Source: an uncultured Clostridia bacterium (GTDB lineage Bacteria > Bacillota > Clostridia > Oscillospirales > Ruminococcaceae). Taken from it: DNA of 64,000 nucleotides. The stretch covers positions 1 to 64,000 of the forward strand of contig CALWNU010000027.1 of the NCBI GenBank assembly GCA_944382905.1. The letters are read 5' to 3'. Below, one piece after another: positions 43,025 through 50,864 of this stretch. The notes beneath the pieces were generated by a model. The model saw only the letters and a program-made list of their open reading frames with translations, made no database searches and was not told where the DNA came from. Within the stretch, counting starts at the first letter, position 1; each line of letters starts with the position of its first letter. Both the position numbers and the translations under genes were made by a program.

Positions 43025-44362
43025 TTATTCTTTTACATTGCTCTGGAAGGAAACCGAAGTATCCCCCTGCAGATCCTGGCCAAAATGATAATCTTTTCCC
43101 GGCAGGATCGCGTTGAGCAGAATCCCCAAAATCGCCGCAATGGCCAGGCCGGTCAAGGTCAGGCTGTATCCGCCGATATGGAAGGTCAAGCCCCCAATAC
43201 CGTTAAAGCCCAGGCCGCTGACCAGGATGATCGCGGCAATCAGCAGGTTGCGGGTGTTGGTAAAGTCCACTTTGTTTTCCACCACGTTGCGCACGCCGAC
43301 AGCAGAAATCATGCCGTACAGCACAAAGGAAACGCCGCCGATGATCGCGGTAGGAATGGAATGGATGACTTCCGCAAAAGCGGGGCTGAAGGAAAGGATA
43401 ATCGCGCCATAAGCCGCAATGCGTACCACACGCGGATCATACACCCGGGACAGAACCAGCACGCCGGTATTCTCGCCATAGGTGGTGTTGGCCGGGCCGC
43501 CGAACATCGCCGCCAAAGAGGTGGCCAACCCGTCGCCCACCAAGCTTCTGTGCAGGCCGGGATCCTGGATATAGTTGACGCCGCAGGTCGCGCTGATCGC
43601 GGAAATATCCCCGATGTGCTCCATCATGGAAGCGATGGCGATCGGCGCCATAATCAAAATGGAAGAAAGGTCAAATTTCGCCAGCTGGAACGGCGGCAGG
43701 CCAACCAGTCCCGCTTGCTGTACGGCAGAAAAGTCTACCATGCTGCAGCAGACCGCCACCACATACGGGATCAGCACGCCCAGCAGAATCGGGATGATCT
43801 TGATCATCCCCTTGCCCCACATGTTGCAGACAATAATGACCACCACGGACAGCGCCGCCAGCCACCAGTTTTCCGCCGCATTGGTCACTGCGCTGGGCGC
43901 CAGGATCAGGCCGATCAGGATGATGATCGGGCCGGTTACTACCGGCGGCAAAAACCGCATCACCCGCTGAATGCCAACCAGCTTGACCACCGCGGCCATG
44001 ATCAGATACAGCAAGCCGGCAATGACGATACCACCGCAGGCGTAGGGCAGTTTTTCCGCGTCGGTCATGTTGGCATAAATACCGGTATCCAGCATCTGTA
44101 CAGCAGTAAATCCGCCCAAAAACGCGAACGAGGAACCCAGAAAAGCCGGGACCTTGAATTTCGTACACAGATGGAAAAACAAGGTGCCAAGGCCGGCGCA
44201 GATCAAGGTAACCTGTACGCTTAGGCCGGTAATAATCGGTACCAGGATGGTAGCGCCAAACATCGCGAACATATGCTGGATCCCCAGCACCAACATTTTT
44301 CCGACCCCGAGCTTCCGCGCGTCGCGGACCGGTTCGGAAGAGACCGAAGTTTCTTTGCTCAT
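43025..44362 (-). CDS. uraA: Uracil/xanthine permease (NCS2 family)
   Basis: A 445-residue nucleobase:cation symporter with about 14 hydrophobic segments. Family features: GIQHMFAMFGATILVP at the start, FLGSSFAFLGG, IASMMEHIGDISAIS with the substrate-binding Glu, and PANTTYGENTGVL. Most like uracil permeases (UraA/PyrP), so uracil uptake is the likely role; xanthine is the alternative. AGGAGGA precedes the start. A leader of about 220 bases with an attenuator-like hairpin lies upstream, which would allow control by pyrimidine levels. Confidence 0.92.
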   Translation of the reverse strand: MSKETSVSSEPVRDARKLGVGKMLVLGIQHMFAMFGATILVPIITGLSVQVTLICAGLGTLFFHLCTKFKVPAFLGSSFAFLGGFTAVQMLDTGIYANMTDAEKLPYACGGIVIAGLLYLIMAAVVKLVGIQRVMRFLPPVVTGPIIILIGLILAPSAVTNAAENWWLAALSVVVIIVCNMWGKGMIKIIPILLGVLIPYVVAVCCSMVDFSAVQQAGLVGLPPFQLAKFDLSSILIMAPIAIASMMEHIGDISAISATCGVNYIQDPGLHRSLVGDGLATSLAAMFGGPANTTYGENTGVLVLSRVYDPRVVRIAAYGAIILSFSPAFAEVIHSIPTAIIGGVSFVLYGMISAVGVRNVVENKVDFTNTRNLLIAAIILVSGLGFNGIGGLTFHIGGYSLTLTGLAIAAILGILLNAILPGKDYHFGQDLQGDTSVSFQSNVKE

Positions 44363-44449
44363 TTTTCTTCCTCCTGTTTTTTGCACCTCCGCACCGTTTC
44401 CGGCGCAGCCTTGCCGGATTTTATCCCAAGCAAGGAATCCTTTGCGGCT

Positions 44450-44563
44450 TTACTGTCTTCCGGGACCCCGGCGCAGTAAAAAACGGCCTTCCGAAAACCG
44501 GACTGCCGTCATTCTCCAGAGACGAAAAGGCGGATCCGAATGCGTTTTTTCCAACCAGCGCAT
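44450..44563 (-). CDS. Candidate leader peptide upstream of uraA
   Basis: A 37-codon reading frame (begins MRWLEKTHSDPPF) with a strong GGGGAGG site five bases before its ATG, lying between the uraA promoter and gene. It runs through the terminator-like hairpin at 44478-44509. It may couple translation to attenuation, or be a chance frame. No homology is claimed. Its composition (several Arg and Phe) gives no obvious amino-acid signal. Confidence 0.4.
   Translation of the reverse strand: MRWLEKTHSDPPFRLWRMTAVRFSEGRFLLRRGPGRQ
44478..44509 (-). promoter_or_regulatory. Attenuator-like terminator in the uraA leader
   Basis: Minus strand ACGGC...GCCGU stem with an inner UCCG/CGGA pairing, followed by six U, about 80 bases after the predicted transcript start and 115 bases before uraA. 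In Firmicutes such elements in pyrimidine genes often answer to PyrR, but a full PyrR-binding sequence was not recognised. Confidence 0.6.
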
Positions 44564-44592
44564 TTTCGCCTCCCCTTTTCATTCTTATTTCG

Positions 44593-44621
44593 ATTATACC
44601 ATAATTCGACCATGGCATCAA
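44593..44621 (-). promoter_or_regulatory. Promoter of uraA
   Basis: Minus strand TTGATG (44616-44621), 17 bases, TATAAT (44593-44598) with TGG extension. The 350 bases between uraA and the gene at 44711 hold this promoter, the leader reading frame and the attenuator. Confidence 0.8.
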
Positions 44622-44710
44622 TCGTTTATTTTACACAGAAAAACCAGCCTCTGCGCCGGACAAACAAGGCAAACCGCACCAGGGCCTGCTGCAGCAAATG
44701 CCAGCGGCCT

Positions 44711-45163
44711 TCATTGCTTTTTCCGGCCGCGTTTCGCCTCGAAAAATTCCCAAAACGATCCGGCAACCAGCCCGGCGGCAATCCCGACAATCCAGCAAAA
44801 CACCTGGTTGCCGTCCCAAAACCATCCGGCGGCGAATCCCAACGCAAATCCCACGCACACGCAGAGAAGCAGCCGCGGAGCAGGCGGCGGTTCCTCCGCG
44901 CCGCTACCCGGGTCCTGCCCATCCGGCTGCGGAAGTTCCTCCAAAATCGTCTCATCCACCGTTTCATCCGGCTTTTCCCGCAACGGGTCCCACACGCTGC
45001 GCACTACGGTAGAAGCGTGCGGCACCGTTTGCCCCGGTTTTGGATCCTGCCCGGCCTGCTGCGGAACCTCTGGCCCGCCCTGCCAGCCGGCTTGCCGCAT
45101 CTCTTCCTCTTCCAGCGTCCAGGGCGAAGGGCGGGAAAGTCCTTTGTGTTGTTTTTGTCCCAT
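44711..45163 (-). CDS. Hypothetical two-helix membrane protein
   Basis: A 150-residue protein with no family recognised. The first 95 residues are hydrophilic and rich in Glu, Pro and Gln; residues about 97-140 form two hydrophobic helices (CVCVGFALGFAAGWFW and CWIVGIAAGLVAGSFW) with glycine-zipper-like spacing, and the C-terminus is basic. The start lies two bases after the trxB stop, so the two are coupled. Function unknown; a small membrane protein with a cytoplasmic acidic arm is what can be seen. Confidence 0.7.
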   Translation of the reverse strand: MGQKQHKGLSRPSPWTLEEEEMRQAGWQGGPEVPQQAGQDPKPGQTVPHASTVVRSVWDPLREKPDETVDETILEELPQPDGQDPGSGAEEPPPAPRLLLCVCVGFALGFAAGWFWDGNQVFCWIVGIAAGLVAGSFWEFFEAKRGRKKQ

Positions 45164-45165
45164 CT

Positions 45166-46110
45166 TTATTCTCTTTCTGCCAGGTACCGCTGGGCTTCCA
45201 TGGCGGCAATCGCCCCGTCAGATGCGGCGGTGACGATCTGGCGCAAATCCTTTACGCGGATATCGCCTGCCGCAAACACGCCGGGGATGGCGGTATGCAT
45301 CTTCTCATCCGTTGGGATATAGCCTTTTTCCAACGGCAATTTCCCTTCCAGCAAAGCGGAATTGGGATCCAGTCCAACGAATACAAACAACCCCATCATG
45401 CCGTCGGCGGCATCCGCCTCTACCCGGCGGAGTTCCCCGGTTTTCACATCTTTGATCTGAATGGCCTTCAGTTCTTCTTCCCCTTCCAGCGACACGACTT
45501 CCGCATTCCAGATAAAATCCATCTTTTCATTGGCAAACGCTTTTTCCTGCAGTGCCTTCACCGCCCGCAGCTGGTCCCTGCGGTGGATCAGCGTCACTTT
45601 ACGGGCAAAGCGGGTCAGGAACAACGCCTCCTCTACGGCGGAATCTCCCCCGCCTACCACATAGACCTCCAGGCCGCGGAAAAAAGCCCCGTCGCAGGTG
45701 GCGCAGTAGGACACGCCTTTCCCTGTCAGCTCCTCTTCCCCAGGGCAGCCCAATTTGCGCGGCGAAGCGCCCATCGCCAAAATCACTGTTTTTGCCCGAT
45801 AGGTCCCTGCCGCGCCGGTCAGGGTCTTGATTTCCCCGTCCAGCTGCACGTCCCGGATTTCGTCGTTTTGTTTTTGGGCGCCAAAATGCTCCGCCTGCGC
45901 CAGCATCCGGGCCGTCAGCGTATAGCCGCTCTCCTCCTCCAGCATGGCGCCGGGGTAATTTTCCACCCGGTCGGTCTGGGCCGCCTGGCCGCCTTCCGCC
46001 CCTCGCTCCAGCAACAGGGTAGAAAGCCCGGCCCGCGCGCCATAAAGCCCTGCCGCAAGCCCCGCCGGGCCTGCGCCGAGAATGATCAAATCATAAACCG
46101 TATCCATCAT
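45166..46110 (-). CDS. trxB: Thioredoxin-disulfide reductase
   Basis: A 314-residue FAD/NADPH flavoenzyme reducing thioredoxin. Features: FAD-binding LIILGAGPAGLAAGLYGARA, the redox-active CATC in GVSYCATCDGAFF (about residue 135), the NAD(P)H-binding VVGGGDSAVEEALFL, and the late FAD contact GVFAAGDIRVKDLRQ. Normal length. No thioredoxin gene adjoins it. GGAGGAAG precedes the first of two ATGs. The two-helix protein follows in the same transcript. Confidence 0.95.
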   Translation of the reverse strand: MMDTVYDLIILGAGPAGLAAGLYGARAGLSTLLLERGAEGGQAAQTDRVENYPGAMLEEESGYTLTARMLAQAEHFGAQKQNDEIRDVQLDGEIKTLTGAAGTYRAKTVILAMGASPRKLGCPGEEELTGKGVSYCATCDGAFFRGLEVYVVGGGDSAVEEALFLTRFARKVTLIHRRDQLRAVKALQEKAFANEKMDFIWNAEVVSLEGEEELKAIQIKDVKTGELRRVEADAADGMMGLFVFVGLDPNSALLEGKLPLEKGYIPTDEKMHTAIPGVFAAGDIRVKDLRQIVTAASDGAIAAMEAQRYLAERE

Positions 46111-46190
46111 GTACTTCCTCCTCGCCGCTGCCGCGGCTGTTCTTTTGGTATTATGCGGCGTTTTGGCCTGCCTTCCAGCCGCTTTTCATT

Positions 46191-46910
46191 TCAGCCCTGG
46201 GAAGACGCCGCGCTCAGGTCCATTTGCGCGTCAAAACGTTCCTGCCCATCGTCTTGCCGTACGTCCACCAGCCGGGCGGTAACAACCGTCTGCTCCTCCA
46301 GAGATCCGGGGAGGTTCCCGCAGGTTAAGGTTAGGCAGGGATACCCCTTGCAGGCCATCGGCTCCCAGTCGTCCAGCGCGGCCAGCCGGGTGGATTCGTA
46401 CAAATACACATACACATGATCCTGGTAGACCAAATAAAGCAAATCCCCGCCGGAAAGCTGCCCAATCCCGCTGCTTTTCTGTTGGCCGGCCGAATCCACC
46501 GCAATGCTGACATTGGCGTTGACATCCGGCGCCGGCAGTTGAGCATATTGCAGCAGTCCCGGGCCCGACCCGGACCCGGACGGATCCTGTTCCGTCTCGT
46601 CTGCCACCGGCAGATCCTGCCCCAGGACAGGGATCACCAACCGCATTTCGTCGCTCTCATAATCTTCCCTCTCGCTGGTTACCACCAGTTTTCCCACCGG
46701 ATAAAACTGCCGTACCTGCTCTGCTTGCCATGCCTCTTCTTCCATCTCCTGGCCGGACCATTCCAGGCCCACTTCCAGCAGATCGGACGGGGTTGCCATC
46801 ATCCAAAGTGCCAGGAGAAGGGACGAAACCCCCAGTACCGCCAGTACCAGGGACGCCAACTGCCAGCGATTCAGTCTGTGTTTTCCTGTCTCAGGCAAAT
46901 CGGCTTTCAT
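46191..46910 (-). CDS. Sortase-like membrane-anchored protein without the catalytic histidine
   Basis: A 239-residue protein with one N-terminal membrane helix (about 19-43) and an extracellular domain that follows the sortase layout: MRLVIPVLGQDLPV ('iPslgl.lPV'), GLLQYAQLPAPDVNANVSIA, LSGGDLLYLVY, YVYLYEST, and CLTLTCGN at the catalytic 'TLxTC' position, then VVTARL. The cysteine is kept but the 'GHR' histidine segment reads AVDSAG, so normal transpeptidation is unlikely. The GGAGGT site is eight bases before the start. Not in an obvious operon. Confidence 0.65.
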   Translation of the reverse strand: MKADLPETGKHRLNRWQLASLVLAVLGVSSLLLALWMMATPSDLLEVGLEWSGQEMEEEAWQAEQVRQFYPVGKLVVTSEREDYESDEMRLVIPVLGQDLPVADETEQDPSGSGSGPGLLQYAQLPAPDVNANVSIAVDSAGQQKSSGIGQLSGGDLLYLVYQDHVYVYLYESTRLAALDDWEPMACKGYPCLTLTCGNLPGSLEEQTVVTARLVDVRQDDGQERFDAQMDLSAASSQG

Positions 46911-46947
46911 TCCGTCACACCTCCATGCAAAATCTTCTGTTTCTTTT

Positions 46948-46953
46948 ATTATA
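46948..46953 (-). promoter_or_regulatory. Candidate -10 of the sortase-like gene
   Basis: Minus strand TATAAT 38 bases before the start codon; the -35 at 17 bases (TTTCTT) is weak. Confidence 0.4.
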
Positions 46954-47021
46954 TCCGATTGGCGCGGAAAAAGAAAGACGTATCTTTTTCCACCAGCCGC
47001 CGCCCGGCAGGCTCTTTACGC

Positions 47022-47057
47022 AAAAAAAATCCTGCGGGATTTCCCCGCAGGATTTTT
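47022..47057 (-). terminator. Terminator of the lplB-lplC operon
   Basis: Minus strand AAATCCTGCGGGG...CCCGCAGGATTTTTTTT, a strong stem with eight U, 30 bases after the lplC stop. Confidence 0.92.
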
Positions 47058-47087
47058 CGCAATACCAGATGAAAAACAATCCTTTGA

Positions 47088-48002
47088 TTAACCTTTTACC
47101 GCGCCGATGGTCAAGCCTTTTACAAAGTACTTCTGCACGAACGGGTACAGCAGCAGGATCGGTCCGGTGGTGATGCAGGTCATCGCCATCTTCATGGACT
47201 GCTGCGGCAGGTTCGCAGACTCGTCGGTCAAAAGGTTTACTTTACCCTGGGATACCAGTTCCTGCAACGCCTGGATGCTGGACAGCATCTCATGCAGGAA
47301 GTACTGCAGGTTCCTCATTTCGTCTTTGTTCATGAACAACATGCAGTTGTACCAGTCGTTCCAGAAGGTCAACGCCGCGAACAGGCTCAAGGTCGCGATC
47401 AACGGTTTCGCCAGCGGAATGACCAGTTTCCAGTAAATCGTAAAGTCGTTGGCGCCGTCCACTTTGGCGGATTCGATGATCTCAAAGGGGATACCGCCCT
47501 TCATGAAGTTCTTCGCCAGAATCATCTGCCATACGGAGAACAGCATGGGAACGACCAACGCCATGTAGTTGTTTTTGAAGCCGAGGTACCGGGTACACAT
47601 CAGATACCACGGAACCAGACCACCATTGAACAGAGTGGTGAAGTAGAAGAAGAAGGAAAATCCGTTTCTCCACGGGAAGTCTTTTCTATGAAGCACATAA
47701 CCGGTCATCGTCGACATGAGCACCGACAGGAACGTACCGATTACCGTCGCCAAAATGGTGTTGCGGTAAGCGTAAGCAATTTGGGCCGGGTTATCCACAC
47801 TGGTCTTATAGGCCTCCAGCGACCATTCGCCGGGCCAGAACGAATACCCGTTCCGCATAATGTTCGCTTCGGTAGTAAAGGAGTTCATGACAACCAGCAA
47901 GAACGGCAGGAAGCAAAGCATGCCCCAGATGAAAACCAATATGTAACCGAGCAGCTTAAATGCAGCCAGGTCCGCCTGGAAAATTTTATTCTTTCTTTTC
48001 AT
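47088..48002 (-). CDS. Carbohydrate ABC transporter permease (LplC type)
   Basis: A 304-residue inner-membrane permease with six helices and the ATPase-docking EAA loop IPFEIIESAKVDGANDFTIYW (positions about 190-210). It belongs to the LplC/YtcP group that takes up complex oligosaccharides or rhamnogalacturonan fragments and works as a heterodimer with the LplB-type gene 30 bases upstream. The N-terminus follows GAAAGGAGAG. No solute-binding lipoprotein or ATPase is encoded beside it. Confidence 0.92.
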   Translation of the reverse strand: MKRKNKIFQADLAAFKLLGYILVFIWGMLCFLPFLLVVMNSFTTEANIMRNGYSFWPGEWSLEAYKTSVDNPAQIAYAYRNTILATVIGTFLSVLMSTMTGYVLHRKDFPWRNGFSFFFYFTTLFNGGLVPWYLMCTRYLGFKNNYMALVVPMLFSVWQMILAKNFMKGGIPFEIIESAKVDGANDFTIYWKLVIPLAKPLIATLSLFAALTFWNDWYNCMLFMNKDEMRNLQYFLHEMLSSIQALQELVSQGKVNLLTDESANLPQQSMKMAMTCITTGPILLLYPFVQKYFVKGLTIGAVKG

Positions 48003-48032
48003 GCGATTAACTCTCCTTTCTGCAAAATTCGA

Positions 48033-49022
48033 TTAGAACAGGGTGTAATCCGGCTCAATCATCTTAACGATCTTATTGACAACCAAAATCGTCACGAAGC
48101 ACAAGCAGGACTGATACAAGCCTGCCGCCGAAGACATCCCGTAGTCATTCGTCTGCATCAAGGAACGATAAATAAAGGTATCCAAAATATCGGTTGCTTT
48201 CAGGATAACGGCGTTGTTACCAACCAACTGATAGAACAAGCTGAAGTCACCGCGGAAGATCTGTCCGACTGCCAGCAAGCCCATGATAACCATCGTGGGG
48301 ATCAGGCTCGGCAGGGTGATGTGGCGGATTCTCTGCCAGATGTTCGCGCCGTCGATCGAAGCGGCTTCGTACATACCCTGATCGATCCCGGCAACGGCCG
48401 CCAGATAAACGATACAGTCATACCCGACCATCTTCCACATCTTGAAGAAGACAATTAAGACGGGCCACCCGTCCGGACTTGCATAGAAGTTGATTCTTTC
48501 GGCACCAAAGAATTCAATGATTTGGTTGAAAATACCATATTCAAAGCCGAAGATCGCCTGGAAAATGGCCTGCACAACTACCCAAGAAACGAAGTAGGGC
48601 AGGAACATAAAGGACTGGAAGATCTTCTTGAATACTTTGTTGGTCAATTCGTTGATCAGAATGGCGAAGGAAACCGCCATGAACATCCCAAGGAAAATGA
48701 ACACGATGTTGTACAATAAGGTGTTTCTGGTCAACGGCCAAAGTTTGTTGGACACGATGAGGAACTTAAAGTTGTCGAATCCGACCCACGGGCTCCCATA
48801 AATACCGTCAACATAATTGTACTTTTTGAATGCCAGTACGATACCTGTCATCGGTATGTAAGAGAAGATAATAACGTAGGTCAATGCAGGCAGCAGCATT
48901 GCCAGCAGGATCTTGCTGTCCCAAGCCGTTTTCAAAATTCGCTGAAATTTCGTCGGCTTTTGCCACTTGATCTCAGCAGCCTGCGGTGCTTCCCTTTCTA
49001 CAGTTTGCGCTGTGTTTGCCAT
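48033..49022 (-). CDS. Carbohydrate ABC transporter permease (LplB type)
   Basis: A 329-residue six-helix permease of the LplB/YteP group. The EAA loop is MYEAASIDGANIWQRIRHITLP (near residue 220) and the N-terminal cytoplasmic extension (about 1-35) is typical. GGGGAGG precedes the start. It is divergent from a YesN/YesM-type two-component system, the arrangement seen for polysaccharide uptake systems in Firmicutes, so induction by a glycan signal is likely. The usual binding protein gene (lplA) is missing from the cluster. Confidence 0.92.
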   Translation of the reverse strand: MANTAQTVEREAPQAAEIKWQKPTKFQRILKTAWDSKILLAMLLPALTYVIIFSYIPMTGIVLAFKKYNYVDGIYGSPWVGFDNFKFLIVSNKLWPLTRNTLLYNIVFIFLGMFMAVSFAILINELTNKVFKKIFQSFMFLPYFVSWVVVQAIFQAIFGFEYGIFNQIIEFFGAERINFYASPDGWPVLIVFFKMWKMVGYDCIVYLAAVAGIDQGMYEAASIDGANIWQRIRHITLPSLIPTMVIMGLLAVGQIFRGDFSLFYQLVGNNAVILKATDILDTFIYRSLMQTNDYGMSSAAGLYQSCLCFVTILVVNKIVKMIEPDYTLF

Positions 49023-49150
49023 TGTGTAACCTCCCCGAAATAGAAATGAACCGGAATTCCTCTGGTCTGTCCGCTTGCGCTTTGTCTATTTTGACCAAGC
49101 GAATGCCGTTTTACGAACAGAATATCTGGATATTTCGATTACATAAGTAA

Positions 49151-49156
49151 ATTATA
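49151..49156 (-). promoter_or_regulatory. Candidate -10 of the lplB operon
   Basis: Minus strand TATAAT 129 bases before the lplB start; the -35 region is only T-rich, as expected for an activator-dependent promoter. Confidence 0.45.
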
Positions 49157-49205
49157 CTTGCTTTTTTTTCGCAAAAATCTTAAAATAGTTGTGATTTCAT
49201 TAAAG

Positions 49206-49231
49206 ATTTTGTCATTTCTCTATGACAAAAT
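49206..49231. promoter_or_regulatory. 10-bp inverted repeat between lplB and yesN-like genes
   Basis: ATTTTGTCAT and its exact complement ATGACAAAAT separated by six bases, centred between the divergent start codons and about 50 bases upstream of the lplB -10. A candidate operator for the adjacent AraC-type regulator; the spacing suits an activator site for lplB. Confidence 0.5.
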
Positions 49232-49283
49232 ATACAAAATACGGTTTGTAAAATTATCGTTTCCAGTGAAAAGGGAGAAAAAA

Positions 49284-50864
49284 ATGTTAAAAATTCTAAT
49301 TGTTGATGACGAATCCCCCACCAGGATGCGGATTATCAAGGGGATTGACTGGGAAGAATTCAACATCACACAGATTATTCAGGCGGAAGACGGCGAGGAA
49401 GCCCTGCACTTGTGCGACACCTTCATCCCCGATATCCTGCTGACCGACGTACGCATGCCGAAAACCGACGGGATCGAGCTGGCAACCCGCTTGGCCCAGC
49501 GGTTCCCGGGGATTAAGACGATTTTTGTCAGCGGATATACGGACAAGGAGTACTTTAAAAGCGCCATCCGGCTGGGCGCCGTCAGCTACATCGAGAAGCC
49601 GGTCGATCTCAGCGAGCTGCGGGATGTGCTGGCCGAAACGGTCAGCGAATTAAACAACGACCGCTCCACCGCCCACAAGGTCAAGGCTTTTGAGCAGAGC
49701 CGGAACCTCCAAAAATTGATGGAGGTCGCCGGCGCCTTGTGCCAGCCCAGCTTTTACAACGAGCCTTTGTTGGAAGAACTGATGCCGGAAATCCGCAACG
49801 CCTCGTTGTTTGTCACCGTTGTGACCAAAATCGTATCCTCCACCGGCGGGTCGGATTTGAGTTCCTTTTTGCCCTTTATGTTCCAAAGCATTTACGAGAT
49901 CAGCGATTCCTACGACGCCCCCAGCCTGTCTCCTCTTTGCACCTGCAAAGGCAACCATATTATCATTCACCTGGTGGGCCAGTCCACCGGTTCCAACTTT
50001 ACCGATTATAAGATGATCGACCAGTACTGTAATTTCATCGTGGACAAGCTTTCCTGCTCCGGGATCAATTCCGTGGTGGCGGTGGGATCGGTGGTCAGCA
50101 GCTGGAAGGAGCTGGCCCGGTCCTATGAGACGGCGGTTATCGCGGTCCAGCAGTCCTTTTACCAGGAAAACGACAGCGTATGCTACTACAAGAAAACGGG
50201 GGCAAGCACCTATCAGTTTACCCCGGAACAGGTGGAGATCTTTTCTCAGACGCTGAAAAAGCAAAACCGCAACCACGCGCTTTTGTATATCCACAACCTC
50301 ACCGGCGAGGTCAAGCAGTATCAAAACACCCTGGTCATCAATGTCCTACGACATTATTATGCGTTGATCTGCGAATTGATGCGCTTGGCCCAGGACGAAC
50401 AGATCAACCTGTACGACAAGATCGGCAAGGAGCAGGACGTCTGGGTCCACATCCAGAACTTCTCCTTTATTTCCCAATTGGAGGATTTCCTGATTCAGGG
50501 GATCAATCAGTATTACGATTCCCTCAACGAGGGCAAGTACGGCAACGCCACGGTAGACCGGATCGTCAAGTTCATCAAGCACAATTACGCCAACCCGGAC
50601 CTGTCCATTACCGCCATCAGCGAATACGCCAACCTTTCCCCCACCTATATCTGCCACCTATTTAAGGATACCACCGAAATGACCATCAATAATTTTATCC
50701 TCAATTACCGCATGCAGAAGGCCCAGCAGCTTTTGCGCGACCCCATGTGCAAAGTCAAGGATGTGGGCTTTATGGTCGGCTACCGCAACGGGAACTATTT
50801 TTCTTACCAATTTAAGAAGTTCACGGGGCTTTCGCCGTCCCAGTTCCGGGAGAAGTCTTTATGA
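49284..50864 (+). CDS. Response regulator with AraC-type DNA-binding domain (YesN family)
   Basis: A 526-residue regulator. The N-terminal receiver (about 1-120) has the acidic pair in LIVDDESPTR, the phospho-acceptor Asp in PDILLTDVRMPKTDG and the Lys in YIEKPVD. A long middle region (about 130-410) follows, and the C-terminal AraC helix-turn-helix pair (about 420-525) has ITAISEYANLSPTYICHLFK and VGYRNGNYFSYQFKKFTG. It is coupled by ATGA to its sensor kinase and likely controls the divergent sugar permeases. Starts behind AAGGGAG. Confidence 0.93.
   Translation: MLKILIVDDESPTRMRIIKGIDWEEFNITQIIQAEDGEEALHLCDTFIPDILLTDVRMPKTDGIELATRLAQRFPGIKTIFVSGYTDKEYFKSAIRLGAVSYIEKPVDLSELRDVLAETVSELNNDRSTAHKVKAFEQSRNLQKLMEVAGALCQPSFYNEPLLEELMPEIRNASLFVTVVTKIVSSTGGSDLSSFLPFMFQSIYEISDSYDAPSLSPLCTCKGNHIIIHLVGQSTGSNFTDYKMIDQYCNFIVDKLSCSGINSVVAVGSVVSSWKELARSYETAVIAVQQSFYQENDSVCYYKKTGASTYQFTPEQVEIFSQTLKKQNRNHALLYIHNLTGEVKQYQNTLVINVLRHYYALICELMRLAQDEQINLYDKIGKEQDVWVHIQNFSFISQLEDFLIQGINQYYDSLNEGKYGNATVDRIVKFIKHNYANPDLSITAISEYANLSPTYICHLFKDTTEMTINNFILNYRMQKAQQLLRDPMCKVKDVGFMVGYRNGNYFSYQFKKFTGLSPSQFREKSL

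Noticed and set aside
44478..44563. PyrR-binding loop in the uraA leader
   Set aside because: A short AGTCCGG-like stretch is present but the full conserved anti-antiterminator sequence is not.
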